Below are positions 9,138 through 18,009 of a stretch of DNA of 64,000 nt, one piece after another. The DNA lies in the NCBI RefSeq assembly GCF_008973485.1, contig NZ_CP031223.1:2914001-2978000 (forward strand), given 5' to 3'. Position 1 is the stretch's first letter. The number at the start of each line of letters is the position of its first letter. The notes beneath the pieces were generated by a model. The model saw only the letters and a list, made by a program, of their open reading frames with translations. It had not been told where the DNA came from and searched no databases. The stretch comes from Psychrobacillus glaciei (GTDB taxonomy: Bacteria > Bacillota > Bacilli > Bacillales_A > Planococcaceae). A program made the position numbers and the translations under genes.

Positions 9138-9178
9138 TTAAAAAAACTCTCACTGTAATTATTCATACAGTGAGAGCT
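9138..9178 (-). terminator. Terminator after yumB
   Basis: Perfect 11 bp inverted repeat CTCTCACTGTA / TACAGTGAGAG with an 8-base loop; on the minus strand it is followed by TTTTTT. It ends the NADH dehydrogenase transcript just before the NUDIX start. Confidence 0.88.
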
Positions 9179-9196
9179 TAAAGTAATTAATATAAA

Positions 9197-10408
9197 TTAT
9201 AAAGTGAATTTACCTTTTTTCAACAGCAGTGGAACTCCACCGATCATGTAAAGCGCACGGTTATCGATAACTTTTTTCATGATAGATGCTTTTGTTCCAG
9301 TAATTTTTTTACCCATTACATCACCAATTGCATCGTGTTCTCCTAGAGAGCATACTGTCCCTTTAAGAGCAGGAACGAATTCTTCTGTTTCATTCCCTTT
9401 AATAAGAGCGACAATATTTTTTGCAATCGTTACTGCTTGTTGCATTGCAATTTGTGCAGTTGGAGGATACGGACGGTTAACTTCTTCATTGATCATAAGT
9501 GCGCAGTCACCAACGATGAATACATCTGGGAACCCAGGAGCACGCATATCTTTTTCTACTTTAACGCGAGCACGCATGTTTTCAATACCTGAAGATTCGA
9601 TTAGACGATTTCCACGAACTCCAGCTGCCCAAACAACTGTACCAGCTTTGATAAATTCAAATTCGTCTTCACCTTTTTTAATATTAACGCCTTCTGGAGT
9701 CGCTTCCACTACTGGTGTACCAATAGAGAATTCAATTCCTTTAGACTCTAATTGTCTTACAGCATATTCTACTAATGCTGGATCAAAACCTGGAAGCACC
9801 ATTGGAGCAGCTTCGACGCAAACTACGCGAACTTTTTCTTTTGGCACATCGTATTCTTTGCAAAGTTCAGGAATTCGATTTCCTAATTCACCTAAAAACT
9901 CAATACCTGAGAATCCAGCTCCACCTACAACGATTGTTAAGCGTGCATCATCACGAACTTCTTCTGTTGACCATGTTGCAAATTGATATTCAATATGATC
10001 GCGAATTTGACGAGCTGCATTCACATTAGCAATAGAAAGTGCATATTTGTCTAAGCCAGTAATTCCGAATGTTTCACCTTCAAAGCCTAAACCAATTACT
10101 AAGTAGTCATATGTAAATTCACCAGCACTAGTAGCAATTTTTTTGGTATTTACATCAATCGCATCAACTGTTGCTTGCACAAATTTTACTTTGCTAGAAT
10201 TTATAACATCTTTTACATCGTAACGAACTTGGTCAGGTCGTAATGTACCAGCAGAAGCTTCATGCAACCAAGTAGATTCATAATGGTAATCATTTTTGTT
10301 TACTAGAATAATATCTGCATCATCTGCACCTACTAGCTTTTGAAGGTTAACTACTGTAGTTAATCCACCATATCCTGCGCCTAGTACTAGAATTGTCGGT
10401 CTTTTCAC
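9197..10408 (-). CDS. yumB: Type II NADH dehydrogenase (YumB-like)
   Basis: Single-subunit, non-proton-pumping NADH:menaquinone oxidoreductase that binds FAD at the membrane face. 403 residues from GTG at 10,408. The FAD-binding GAGYGG motif is near residue 10, a second Rossmann motif [11 protein letters not shown] near residue 165 binds NADH, and the C-terminal flavin motif VFIVGDCAL is near residue 296. The C-terminal basic/hydrophobic end ([19 protein letters not shown]) fits a membrane-attaching tail. AAAGGTGG lies about 11 bases before this GTG; a GTG five codons upstream falls within the ribosome site. Matches YumB of Bacillus in length and context. Confidence 0.92.
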   Translation of the reverse strand: MKRPTILVLGAGYGGLTTVVNLQKLVGADDADIILVNKNDYHYESTWLHEASAGTLRPDQVRYDVKDVINSSKVKFVQATVDAIDVNTKKIATSAGEFTYDYLVIGLGFEGETFGITGLDKYALSIANVNAARQIRDHIEYQFATWSTEEVRDDARLTIVVGGAGFSGIEFLGELGNRIPELCKEYDVPKEKVRVVCVEAAPMVLPGFDPALVEYAVRQLESKGIEFSIGTPVVEATPEGVNIKKGEDEFEFIKAGTVVWAAGVRGNRLIESSGIENMRARVKVEKDMRAPGFPDVFIVGDCALMINEEVNRPYPPTAQIAMQQAVTIAKNIVALIKGNETEEFVPALKGTVCSLGEHDAIGDVMGKKITGTKASIMKKVIDNRALYMIGGVPLLLKKGKFTL

Positions 10409-10609
10409 GAAGATCGCAACCACCTTTAATATATTTTTTAGAAGACCCCCATGATAAGCAGGGCTCGTTCTTTGCCCTGTTTACGACAAAAAACCCTTAA
10501 TTCTTATATTAGACCTTTTATCACATGATTTCAATACATACTTACGGTATTATTAAGGTTTGAATTTACAGATAACTCCACATGAAATACTTATTATAAC
10601 TAAGAAAAA

Positions 10610-10972
10610 TTAGCAGTTCTCCGGGGTGCCTTCTTTTTTTGCAGTTCTAAACGAAGAACCACAGCCACAAGAGGCGATTGCGTTGGGATTTTCGATGGTA
10701 AATCCACCGCCCATCAGCGATTCCTTATAATCTATTGTAGTTCCATTTAATATAGATCCATCTTCTGTAGAAACTACTATATCGATACCATGTTGATGAA
10801 GTGCTAGATCATCTTCTTGTTTTTCTTTTTCAAAACTCATGCCGTAAGAAAGACCGCTACACCCACCACCATTTACTGCAACACGAAGCATGGAGCCCTC
10901 TTCTCCGTTATGCGTCATCATTTCTTTTACGCGGTATGCTGCCGCTTCAGATAGGATTACAACTTCAGTCAT
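10610..10972 (-). CDS. yutM: A-type iron-sulfur carrier, HesB/IscA family (YutM)
   Basis: 120-residue A-type Fe-S carrier that receives clusters from the SUF machinery and passes them to apo-proteins. The three ligating cysteines are visible: GGGCSGLSYG near residue 40 and the SCGCGSSF pair near residue 107. Start at the second in-frame ATG, 10,972, gives the family length; the ATG at 10,984 sits directly on the AAGGAAGG ribosome site. The sufCDSUB operon in the same window supplies the clusters. Confidence 0.92.
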   Translation of the reverse strand: MTEVVILSEAAAYRVKEMMTHNGEEGSMLRVAVNGGGCSGLSYGMSFEKEKQEDDLALHQHGIDIVVSTEDGSILNGTTIDYKESLMGGGFTIENPNAIASCGCGSSFRTAKKEGTPENC

Positions 10973-11184
10973 CTGAATCACCATTCCTTCCTTTTATATA
11001 TCATATCAATATTTTTACCTTATAGACAAGGAATACTACCTACAAAATCTGTGCCATTGGCGGAAACATTTACTTCATTTAGGTAAGTATAAATGTTTAA
11101 TGAATGAAGATAATTACTTAGCATTCAACTTATCTATCAAGTATAATAGAACTAGTTAGTTATTGGGTGAAAAGAGGTTTAATA

Positions 11185-11880
11185 ATGGAATTATCTCCTT
11201 ATTATCAAAAAGATATGGAATGCTTACATTGTAAAAAGAAATTTAAAACGACAAAAGTACGAACTAAGTTTGTTAAAGTGGAAGCAAATGAAACAGACTT
11301 TCAACCTATCTACCAAAACAACGAAATAAATCCACTTCTCTATAATGTATTCGTCTGTGAGCATTGCGGTTTTTCATTCACAGAGGATTTCACAAAATAC
11401 TTTACCCCTGGAGTGATAGAGATAATCCAAAAAGAAGTTGCAAATAAATGGGTACCCCATTCTTTTGGAAATGAAAGGACTATTGAAGAAGGAATTATGG
11501 CATATAAATTAGGCATTCATAGTGGATCCCTAAAAAAAGAAAAATTTATCAATTTAGCTGGGCTAGCATTACGGACTGCTTGGTTATATCGATTACAAAA
11601 TAAGGAAGATCAAGAAAAACGATTCATGGAAATTGCACGTGATCGTTATTCCGATTCCTACACAACTGATGATTATAACGGAACACAAATGTCAGAAACG
11701 CGTGTCCTCTATTTGATAGCTGAATTATCTAGAAAAATAGGTGATATAGAATATGCCACACGTTACTTTTCTAAAGTAATTGAAAAACAAAGTACTTCTA
11801 TTGAACCAAAAGTAATTGAAATGGCAAAAGAACGTTGGCAAGAAATTCGAGAAAGTAAAGAAAAAGAAGCCCTTCGTTAA
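11185..11880 (+). CDS. DUF2225 family protein with two CxxC pairs
   Basis: 231-residue cytosolic protein of the DUF2225 family, function unknown. The N-terminal part has a probable zinc-binding knot: CLHCKKKF near residue 13 and CEHCGFSF near residue 58. The rest is helical with TPR-like character (ALRTAWLYRLQNKEDQEKRF, then ELSRKIGDIEYATRYFSKVI near 185), so a metal-stabilised head joined to a TPR-like scaffold is likely. The ATG at 11,185 follows AGAGG by 8 bases; an upstream GTG at 11,167 lacks a site. Transcribed convergently with yutI. Confidence 0.8.
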   Translation: MELSPYYQKDMECLHCKKKFKTTKVRTKFVKVEANETDFQPIYQNNEINPLLYNVFVCEHCGFSFTEDFTKYFTPGVIEIIQKEVANKWVPHSFGNERTIEEGIMAYKLGIHSGSLKKEKFINLAGLALRTAWLYRLQNKEDQEKRFMEIARDRYSDSYTTDDYNGTQMSETRVLYLIAELSRKIGDIEYATRYFSKVIEKQSTSIEPKVIEMAKERWQEIRESKEKEALR

Positions 11881-11892
11881 GGCTTCTTTTTC
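11862..11892 (+). terminator. Terminator after the DUF2225 gene
   Basis: AAAAGAAGCC and GGCTTCTTTT pair around a 9-base loop that contains the stop codon, followed by T residues. The first arm lies in the last codons of the gene. Confidence 0.8.
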
Positions 11893-12034
11893 ATCAAATA
11901 AAATGTTACTTATAAAAAAGGTAACAGTATAGATTAAACCTTTAATGGGCAAATACAAATCCTTCGCATGCACAAAGTTGTCCAAGCAACAAAACTGGCC
12001 TGCCACATTTAAACAGATACATTGCGAATTCTTA

Positions 12035-12268
12035 TTAAAATACTTGTTCTACTTCTATTATTCCTGGAACTTCTTCCAGTAATGCGCGTTCAATACCTGC
12101 TTTTAAAGTAATGGTTGAACTTGGGCAGCTTCCGCAAGCTCCTAAAAGGCGTAGTTTTACAATACCATCTTCAATATCTACAAGTTCACAGTCTCCCCCA
12201 TCACGTAGTAAAAATGGGCGTAATTTATCTAAAACTTCTTGAACTTGTTCATTAATTGTATCAGTCAT
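12035..12268 (-). CDS. yutI: NifU C-terminal-like Fe-S scaffold (YutI)
   Basis: 77-residue Nfu-type protein that carries or delivers [4Fe-4S] clusters. The signature [14 protein letters not shown], with its CxxC pair, is near residue 43. Only the NifU-like domain is present; the B. subtilis homologue is longer, but single-domain versions are common. Ribosome site AAAGGAG lies 8-9 bases upstream of the ATG. Together with YutM and the suf operon this window holds a full set of the general Fe-S assembly genes. Confidence 0.9.
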   Translation of the reverse strand: MTDTINEQVQEVLDKLRPFLLRDGGDCELVDIEDGIVKLRLLGACGSCPSSTITLKAGIERALLEEVPGIIEVEQVF

Positions 12269-12351
12269 ATCTATCGACTCCTTTCACTATAATCATTATA
12301 ATGTGAAGTAAGAAAAAAATCCAATAAAGAATTCGAAGGAGATCTTCTAAT

Positions 12352-12684
12352 ATGGGCACTCAAGCATTAAATATAGAAATTTTTGGAGCGGACATCATGT
12401 GCGCTAGCTGTGTAAATTCACCATCCTCTAAGGATACATACGAATGGCTTCAAGCAGCTATCGACCGAAAGTTTCCAAACCACCAAATCACATTTACCTA
12501 TATCGATATCGAACAACCAATTGAGAATGAAAAACAGCAAGATATTGCCACTCGAATTGCCGATGACGAATTTTTCTACCCACTTGTCATGATCAATGAT
12601 GAAGTAATTGGTGAAGGTTATATTCAATTAAAACCAGTATATGCAGCACTTGAGAAGTATGGGTATACTAGTGAAGTAGAATAA
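12352..12684 (+). CDS. yuzD: YuzD family protein (DUF1462, thioredoxin-like fold)
   Basis: 110-residue protein of the YuzD family, conserved in Bacillales. It has a CASC motif (ADIMCASCVNSPSSKDTYEW near residue 14) in a thioredoxin-like arrangement and a cis-Pro-like segment FFYPLVMINDEVIGEG near residue 77. A redox role is suggested by the CxxC only. AAGGAGATC precedes the ATG by about 7 bases. It is divergent from yutI. Confidence 0.88.
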   Translation: MGTQALNIEIFGADIMCASCVNSPSSKDTYEWLQAAIDRKFPNHQITFTYIDIEQPIENEKQQDIATRIADDEFFYPLVMINDEVIGEGYIQLKPVYAALEKYGYTSEVE

Positions 12685-12769
12685 TTAAAATACCTATAGA
12701 TTAATAGATGTATGATTCTGATGGATCGATTATTACTACTTATTGATCGATTAACCATTTAATCAAAAA

Positions 12770-12818
12770 AAAGAAAAGCTTCGAAACGCTTATTAAATAA
12801 ACGTTCCGAAGCTTTTTT
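12770..12818 (+). terminator. Bidirectional terminator between yuzD and yutJ
   Basis: AAAAGCTTCG-AAACG pairs with CGTTcCGAAGCTTTT (one internal mismatch), with T-runs on either strand. It lies at the 3' ends of two convergent genes. Confidence 0.88.
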
Positions 12819-13884
12819 ATCCATTATGGCGCTTGTACATCCATAACAATCCAGATTTCATCAGTCTAGCAATACGCCCTGTTACTGAAATATCTGCTAA
12901 ATAAGCAAAACCTTGTTTCTTCCCAAGAGATCCCATGAAACCTTTTAGCTTAATTTCTGGCATTACTTCTGGAAGAGGTGTGTTCTTCCAACGTGCTTGT
13001 AATACTTTCACAATTTGTTCTGCTTGTTCTTCTGCGAGTTGAGCACTTGGTGCAAAAGGAAGGGATGCACAATCTCCTACTACGAATACATTTTCGTATC
13101 CCGGTAAATCATGATATTGCGTTAATATGACACGCCCAGAACTATCTTTTTCGCCTGGTAATGCGCGCACTGGTGCGGCTGGCTGAATCCCTGCTGTCCA
13201 AACGACAACATCCACAGGAATAATTTCTTCATGATTGTATAATTTGTTCGTTTCAACTTTTGTTATATTCGAGTTACTCACAATTTCTACATCATTTGAA
13301 TCGAACCATTTTTTTACATAATTACTCAAACGCTCTGGAAAATCTCTTAATACACGAGGACTGCGGTCAAATAATTTAATTCTTAAATCTGGACGACTTT
13401 CACGCAGTTCACTAGCAAGCTCAATTCCACTTAAGCCAGCTCCAACAATTCCAACAACAGAGCCTGATTGTAAGCCACCTAGCTTGCTATAAGTATCACG
13501 AGAACGCCCAATGGTTTGAATGCTATACGTAAATTCATCCGCACCAGGTACTCCGTGATATTTATCCTCACAACCAAGGCCAATTATTAAATCATCGTAT
13601 TGAACTGATTGTCCATCTGCTAATAACACTTCTTTACTATCCACATCAATTTCTAGAATTTCACCATATTTAATCGTTAATTTTTGGTTTTCAGGAAATG
13701 CCACACGGATTTCATTATCTGGAGATGTTCCAGCTGCCAACGCATAAAATTCTGTCTTCAAACTATGAAATGGTGTTCGGTCTATTAATGTGATTTCTAC
13801 ATCATCTGGTAAATTGTTTGGCAATAGACGAAGTAAAACACGCATATTACCATATCCTCCACCTAACAATACTAATTTTCGCAT
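12817..13884 (-). CDS. yutJ: NADH dehydrogenase-like flavoprotein YutJ
   Basis: 355-residue pyridine nucleotide-disulfide oxidoreductase-like protein related to type II NADH dehydrogenases. FAD motif LGGGYGNMR near residue 6, second nucleotide motif GIVGAGLSGIELASEL near 145, and VFVVGDCASLPFAP near 262. It is shorter than YumB and has a weaker C-terminal membrane segment (ARLMKSGLLWMYKRHNG), so its electron acceptor is uncertain. The ATG at 13,884 follows GAGGGAG by about 8 bases; the TTG five codons upstream is part of that site. The context next to yuzD and yuzB matches B. subtilis. Confidence 0.88.
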   Translation of the reverse strand: MRKLVLLGGGYGNMRVLLRLLPNNLPDDVEITLIDRTPFHSLKTEFYALAAGTSPDNEIRVAFPENQKLTIKYGEILEIDVDSKEVLLADGQSVQYDDLIIGLGCEDKYHGVPGADEFTYSIQTIGRSRDTYSKLGGLQSGSVVGIVGAGLSGIELASELRESRPDLRIKLFDRSPRVLRDFPERLSNYVKKWFDSNDVEIVSNSNITKVETNKLYNHEEIIPVDVVVWTAGIQPAAPVRALPGEKDSSGRVILTQYHDLPGYENVFVVGDCASLPFAPSAQLAEEQAEQIVKVLQARWKNTPLPEVMPEIKLKGFMGSLGKKQGFAYLADISVTGRIARLMKSGLLWMYKRHNG

Positions 13885-14011
13885 AATATTCTCCCTCAAC
13901 TTTCAATGTCTCTTCAAATTATAAATGATTGTGATGGTTTTCACAATAAGACTTCTAAATTGACGGATGAATAAAAAAAGAGTAGCATGACGGAGTAATG
14001 AGGTGACAGCT

Positions 14012-14248
14012 ATGAATCCAATGGTTGAATTCTGTATAAGCAACCTTGCAAATGGTTCTCAGGAAGCATTTGATATTTTGGAGCAAGATTCCAATTTAGA
14101 TGTATTAGACTATGGTTGTTTAAGTTATTGCTCGCTGTGTTCCGAAACTTTTTTCGCCATTGTCAACGGTGAAGTTGTGGAAGCAGAAACGCCTAGTGAA
14201 CTTGTAAAAAACATATATAAATACATCGAAGAAAATCCTTTATTTTAA
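14012..14248 (+). CDS. yuzB: YuzB family protein (DUF1450)
   Basis: 78-residue conserved protein of the DUF1450 family with four cysteines, VEFCISN near residue 4 and DYGCLSYCSLCSETF near residue 32, a pattern that could bind a metal or an Fe-S cluster. Function unknown. The ATG at 14,012 follows GAGGTG by 6 bases and gives the usual length. It is divergent from yutJ and convergent with yutF. Confidence 0.87.
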   Translation: MNPMVEFCISNLANGSQEAFDILEQDSNLDVLDYGCLSYCSLCSETFFAIVNGEVVEAETPSELVKNIYKYIEENPLF

Positions 14249-14281
14249 AAAGACTGCAAAGTAATCTGCAGTCTTTTTACT
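14246..14281 (+). terminator. Bidirectional terminator between yuzB and yutF
   Basis: Perfect 12 bp stem AAAAAGACTGCA / TGCAGTCTTTTT with an 8-base loop, T-rich on both strands. Confidence 0.9.
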
Positions 14282-15041
14282 TTATCCATTCACTTAACGA
14301 TTGCAGAAGATAGGTTGGTTTCTCCAACTGTTGCAGCACATCCTCTGTTCGATTTACACCACTATTTACATGGACCGTATCGATCCCCATACGGATGCCA
14401 GTTAAGATATCTGTTTTATAATTATCACCAATCATAACCATTTCATCTTTATGAAACCCATATTTTTTTTGAATAAGCTCTAACATAAACGGTTGAGGTT
14501 TCCCCATATATAGTGCTTCCACACCGGTAGAATGTTCTACTAGTTTTGTGAAAGCTCCATTTCCAGGCAGAAATCCCCTCTCACTAGGGAATGCATGATC
14601 ACTATTTGTTGACAAAAATGTTGCTCCTGCACGAACCGAAAGACAAGCATTGGAAAGTTTTTCATAATTGATGTGATGATCGATTCCCATTACAACAACA
14701 TCAGCCATCTCTTCTGTTCGGTCAATTCTTTTCATGTCTAGCGCTTCTTGTAATCCACTTTCTCCAATCATAAACACAGACTTTCCTTGATAATGTTCAT
14801 CAATATAATTAGCAGCTGCAATAGATGAAGAGATAATATGGTCTTCGCTTGTATGGACATCCATCTGCGCTAGTTTTTGCTGAAATTGCTTTTGCGTCAT
14901 GGAAGAATTATTTGTCACAAAAAAAGGATCGATTCCTTTTCCTTGTAAATAGTGAACAAATTCAATTGCTTCTTTTATTGGAGTCTTCCCTTTATATACG
15001 GTGCCGTCTAAATCTAAACAATAGGCCTTATATGGTAACAT
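14277..15041 (-). CDS. yutF: HAD-IIA family sugar phosphatase-like hydrolase (YutF, NagD-like)
   Basis: 254-residue HAD superfamily hydrolase with a C2 cap. Motif I DLDGTVYKGK (nucleophile Asp) near residue 10, motif II VTNNSS near residue 43, a C-terminal Lys in MGKPQPFM near 178, and motif IV MIGDNYKTDI near 203. Related to NagD and AraL, which dephosphorylate small phosphorylated metabolites; the substrate here is unknown. The start overlaps the 3' end of yutE by 14 bases, indicating a two-gene operon. Confidence 0.9.
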   Translation of the reverse strand: MLPYKAYCLDLDGTVYKGKTPIKEAIEFVHYLQGKGIDPFFVTNNSSMTQKQFQQKLAQMDVHTSEDHIISSSIAAANYIDEHYQGKSVFMIGESGLQEALDMKRIDRTEEMADVVVMGIDHHINYEKLSNACLSVRAGATFLSTNSDHAFPSERGFLPGNGAFTKLVEHSTGVEALYMGKPQPFMLELIQKKYGFHKDEMVMIGDNYKTDILTGIRMGIDTVHVNSGVNRTEDVLQQLEKPTYLLQSLSEWIK

Positions 15042-15489
15042 TAGAATCCTCTGGTAAAAAAGCCGAGACAGGACCTAATTCATTCTCTATATAACTCTCC
15101 ACCATTTTCGGAAATTGTTTTAAATAAGGAAGATTAGAAACTAATACCTGTGCTAATTGCGTATGATCGATAGAATGAAAATCACGGACAAGAACTTTTC
15201 TATAATCAATTACTTCTTTTAATGGTGTATCCATTTCTATTGTTATAACCTTTTCGTCTGTCAAAATGTCGATAATATCAACGTAACCACCTGGATCTCG
15301 CATGATGAAACCGTCAATCATAGAATTACCTATATCTATTATGGACTCAATCATATTTTGACCTATTCGTTCAAGCGCTAGCTTAGATACTTCATCTCGA
15401 TTCCAGTCTGTTTTTTCTTCTAGTAATTTAATTAAAGCGTTCATATGAGTAATAGTCGTTTTAATTTTTTTTCGATCCACAAAATACAT
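15028..15489 (-). CDS. yutE: DUF86/HepT-like protein YutE
   Basis: 153-residue helical protein of the DUF86 family, the fold of HepT/HEPN toxin ribonucleases. The helix segment RIGQNMIESIIDIGNSMIDG near residue 41 and DYRKVLVRDFHSID near residue 93 correspond to the HEPN core. The RNase motif Rx4-6H is altered (Arg sits where the His usually follows Leu-Val), and no partner MNT nucleotidyltransferase gene is adjacent. From memory the B. subtilis homologue is also degenerate there, so this is probably a domesticated, non-toxic member. Linked to yutF by overlap. Confidence 0.8.
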   Translation of the reverse strand: MYFVDRKKIKTTITHMNALIKLLEEKTDWNRDEVSKLALERIGQNMIESIIDIGNSMIDGFIMRDPGGYVDIIDILTDEKVITIEMDTPLKEVIDYRKVLVRDFHSIDHTQLAQVLVSNLPYLKQFPKMVESYIENELGPVSAFLPEDSNVTI

Positions 15490-15574
15490 CGAAATGCCTC
15501 CTATTTTTTGTTCAGTTGATATTAACTTCTATTCTATAGTACCATAATTAAAGGGTAGGAAGGAGTGTTATGAA

Positions 15575-15841
15575 GTGGAACGATTTTTCTTATATGATGA
15601 TGTAGAAGATACAAAAACAAGGTTCGTTGGATTTACAGGTGATTCTCAACGCTATGATTTAGCTATTGTGCAAAGTTCTCGCTTTTTTGGGAAAGTTCTC
15701 GTGATGGATATCCAATATGGCCGAGCTGCCATATTAGGACCAGATGATTTAGAAGAACCAGGCTATCTAGAGCATATATATAATAGAACCGAAGTCGAGG
15801 CTGAGGAATTAAGAGATTACTTGAGAGAATTATTAAATTAA
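15575..15841 (+). CDS. DUF3055 (SAV0927) family protein
   Basis: 88-residue conserved small protein of Firmicutes, function unknown. It begins MERFFLYDDVEDTKTRFVGF and carries the conserved LGPDDLEEPGYLEH segment near residue 54. It uses GTG as start, with AAGGAGTG about 7 bases upstream; an ATG five bases earlier is out of frame. Divergent from yutE and followed directly by repeat copy B. Confidence 0.83.
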   Translation: MERFFLYDDVEDTKTRFVGFTGDSQRYDLAIVQSSRFFGKVLVMDIQYGRAAILGPDDLEEPGYLEHIYNRTEVEAEELRDYLRELLN

Positions 15842-16020
15842 GAAAAGCGAAAGACGACTTTTAAGAGCATTTTGTCTTTACTATTTCCTGAGTGCTTTGG
15901 AAGAAACATTATATACACTATTACCGTTAGTTTTATGAATCGTGACTGACGAAGAGGCGAAGATATCTAAGAAAAACTGGGCAAAAAGATGGTCCTTTTA
16001 AAAAGAGTAACTTAGAAATA

Positions 16021-16146
16021 CCGCCTGATTTCCGCTACGGCGGACGCTTTTCGCGGGCACGGCTTCAGTCTCCTCGTCACTGCGTTCCTGCGGGGCCTTC
16101 TGCTCATGCTATTCCCGCAGAAGTCGCCGCCTGCGCTCCAATCAAC
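16021..16146 (-). repeat. GC-rich intergenic element, inverted copy
   Basis: Sharply GC-rich patch in AT-rich surroundings. Read on the minus strand it begins GTTGATTGGAGCGCAGGCGG and ends GCGTCCGCCGTAGCGGAAAT. These ends match the plus-strand copies at 16,367-16,489 and 35,541-35,717 (GGYGGCGACTYC ... AARGCGTCCRCC ... GGAAATC), with variable middles. It resembles GC-rich elements repeated between genes in many Bacillales genomes. Confidence 0.7.
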
Positions 16147-16366
16147 TAATATGTATGGAGCGAATTATAGTCGCTTAGTAAGATAGATGACATTTAAATC
16201 CTATGAACATTAGAAAGTTATACGGATGCACAAAAATATCATCTCTAATTCAACCATAATTACAGGATGGCTTGATCATTACGTTTACTTAAACTAATTC
16301 TATCTTCTTAGCGATAGCCAGGAGTAAAACCTTCTTGTTAGTTACTACTCACTTAATGGATTGTAG

Positions 16367-16489
16367 TGAAAGGTGGCGACTCCGGCGGGATTAGTGAGAC
16401 AGATGAGCAATCACAAGCGACGCGAATGCGGCGGTGATGGCTCATCGCTCACCCCGCGGAAAGCGTCCACCTGAAACGGAAATCCATGG
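16367..16489 (+). repeat. GC-rich intergenic element, direct copy
   Basis: Same element family as the preceding inverted copy, opposite orientation: GAAAGGTGGCGACTCCGGCG at the left and CGCGGAAAGCGTCCACCTG at the right, and a different core. Left and right ends are partly complementary (GGTGG with CCACC), so the element can fold back. Confidence 0.7.
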
Positions 16490-16560
16490 TATGATTTAAT
16501 TCTTTAAAGTACTATGAACACTGGATTCGCAGGATGATAATCCATAAATTTTCTTATCTT

Positions 16561-16608
16561 TTTTTAAAAAACCTTGAGCAGATCATAATTGATTCTGCTC
16601 AAGGTTTT
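16561..16608 (-). terminator. Terminator of the lipA-yutD unit
   Basis: Perfect 15 bp stem AAAACCTTGAGCAGA / TCTGCTCAAGGTTTT with an 11-base loop; on the minus strand a T-run follows. One arm is the last codons of yutD. Confidence 0.88.
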
Positions 16609-16939
16609 CTTGTTCTAAGTCATCTGTTTCAACCGGTACGACTTTTGGTGCTACACCTGTTTTTTTTATTAAAAAATATGCGCAGCCAAAATTACAATAC
16701 TCATATAAGTAATCTTTCATTGTACTTATTTTTGTGTCAAATGTAGCTTTATTATTTCGATCCTCAAAAAAGCCCTTTAATCGGAGTTGATTGTATCCCC
16801 AGTCTCCCATAATATAGTCGTATTTAGATAATATTTCACTATATCTTTCTAAAAAAGCTTCTTCTTTAAATGCTTCACGGTAATCCTCTACGACTTCATA
16901 TGTGTATCCCTCAGCAATAATCACTCCATCACCATCCAT
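16583..16939 (-). CDS. yutD: YutD family protein (DUF1027)
   Basis: 118-residue cytosolic protein of the YutD family, conserved in low-GC Gram-positives, function unknown. The core is well preserved: DYIMGDWGYNQLRLKGFF near residue 40 and YLYEYCNFGCAYFLIKK near residue 75, with two cysteines four residues apart. An acidic tail (DDLEQENLEQ) is added. The ATG overlaps the lipA TAA (TAATG), so translation is probably coupled to lipA; no good separate ribosome site is seen. Confidence 0.88.
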   Translation of the reverse strand: MDGDGVIIAEGYTYEVVEDYREAFKEEAFLERYSEILSKYDYIMGDWGYNQLRLKGFFEDRNNKATFDTKISTMKDYLYEYCNFGCAYFLIKKTGVAPKVVPVETDDLEQENLEQNQL

Positions 16940-17874
16940 TAGCTATTTTGAGTAGCGAGTTGTTCCTCACCTTGTGCTTGTCTTTGTTTAGCTGCAGCAT
17001 TTACTTGTTCATCTGCATGATAACTACTTCTTACAAGAGGGCCAGCTTCACAATGTGAGAATCCTTTACTCATTGCAATTTTACGTAATTCACCAAACTC
17101 AGCAGGTGAATAATATTTTAACACTGGTAAATGTTTTTTCGAAGGTTGTAAATACTGACCAATAGTCATTATGTCTACATTATTTGCACGCAAGTCATCC
17201 ATTACTTCTAATATTTCTTCATGCGTTTCTCCTAAACCTAACATTAAAGAAGACTTAGTTGGAATAGTTGGTTGCATTTCTTTTGCACGACGTAATAACT
17301 CTAGTGACCGATCATATTTTGCTCTTGCACGAACTCTTGGTGTCAAACGACGAACTGTTTCAATATTATGATTCAAAATATCTGGTTTCGCATCCATAAT
17401 GTTACGGATATTCTTTTCTATTCCACCCATATCAGAAGGTAATACTTCAATAGAAGTAAATGGGTTTTTCCGGCGAATGGCACGAATCGTTTCAGCAAAT
17501 ACTTCGGAACCGCCGTCTTTTAGATCATCACGAGCAACTGCTGTAACGACGACATGCTTTAAGTTCATAATAACAACAGAATCTGCCACACGTTCTGGTT
17601 CTGCTAAATCTAGCTCCGTTGGAAGACCTGTTTTGACTGCACAAAAACGACATGCACGCGTACAAACTGCTCCAAGAATCATGAAAGTAGCTGTTCGACG
17701 TGAACCCCAGCATTCGTGAATATTTGGACATCTTGCTTCTTCACAAACTGTATGTAAATTGTTTTCACGCATTAATTTTTTTAGACCCTTATAGTCTTCA
17801 TTTGTATTTAACTTTATTTTTAACCAATCAGGCTTACGTTGATGCTCTTTTTTTGTTGGTTTACACGATGTCAT
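16939..17874 (-). CDS. lipA: Lipoyl synthase
   Basis: Radical SAM enzyme that inserts two sulfur atoms into protein-bound octanoyl groups to make lipoyl cofactor. 311 residues. Auxiliary-cluster cysteines are in [12 protein letters not shown] near residue 44 and the radical SAM CxxxCxxC is CTRACRFC near residue 72; the C-terminal RSSYHA motif is near 286. Its products include lipoylated GcvH, encoded at 34,138-34,518 in this window. ATG chosen with a weak GGGGTC upstream. Forms an operon with yutD. Confidence 0.96.
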   Translation of the reverse strand: MTSCKPTKKEHQRKPDWLKIKLNTNEDYKGLKKLMRENNLHTVCEEARCPNIHECWGSRRTATFMILGAVCTRACRFCAVKTGLPTELDLAEPERVADSVVIMNLKHVVVTAVARDDLKDGGSEVFAETIRAIRRKNPFTSIEVLPSDMGGIEKNIRNIMDAKPDILNHNIETVRRLTPRVRARAKYDRSLELLRRAKEMQPTIPTKSSLMLGLGETHEEILEVMDDLRANNVDIMTIGQYLQPSKKHLPVLKYYSPAEFGELRKIAMSKGFSHCEAGPLVRSSYHADEQVNAAAKQRQAQGEEQLATQNS

Positions 17875-18009
17875 TATTTTTTCGACCCCATTCTAAAAAA
17901 ACTAACTACACTGATGACAATGTAACATATTATTTCATTTCAAACAACCTAATCATGCCTTGAATACCTAGTTTTCACATAGAAAAGTAGGGTATATTAA
18001 ATACCCTAC

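Larger units (their letters stand above)
15842..16560. repeat. Composite intergenic repeat, copy B (rearranged)
   Basis: A 740-base gene-free stretch between the DUF3055 gene and yutD. Its start matches modules of copies A and C (CATTTTGTCTT, GAGTGCTTTGGA, ACACTATTAC), and the end matches copy C (TTCTTAGCGATAGC, TTCTTGTTAG, TACTACTCACTTAAT, GATTGTAGTGAAAGGTGG, ACTATGAACAC, GATAATCCATA). The middle is replaced by two GC-rich elements in opposite orientation, given separately. No coding potential seen. Confidence 0.75.

Noticed and set aside
9125..9166. Longer N-terminus for the NUDIX protein
   Set aside because: Would be encoded by the terminator hairpin of yumB; the ATG at 9,124 has a good ribosome site.
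10455..10490. Hairpin GCAGGGC/GCCCTGT upstream of yumB as a regulatory site
   Set aside because: Short stem of about 6-7 pairs without a known operator pattern such as a Rex box; not enough to call.
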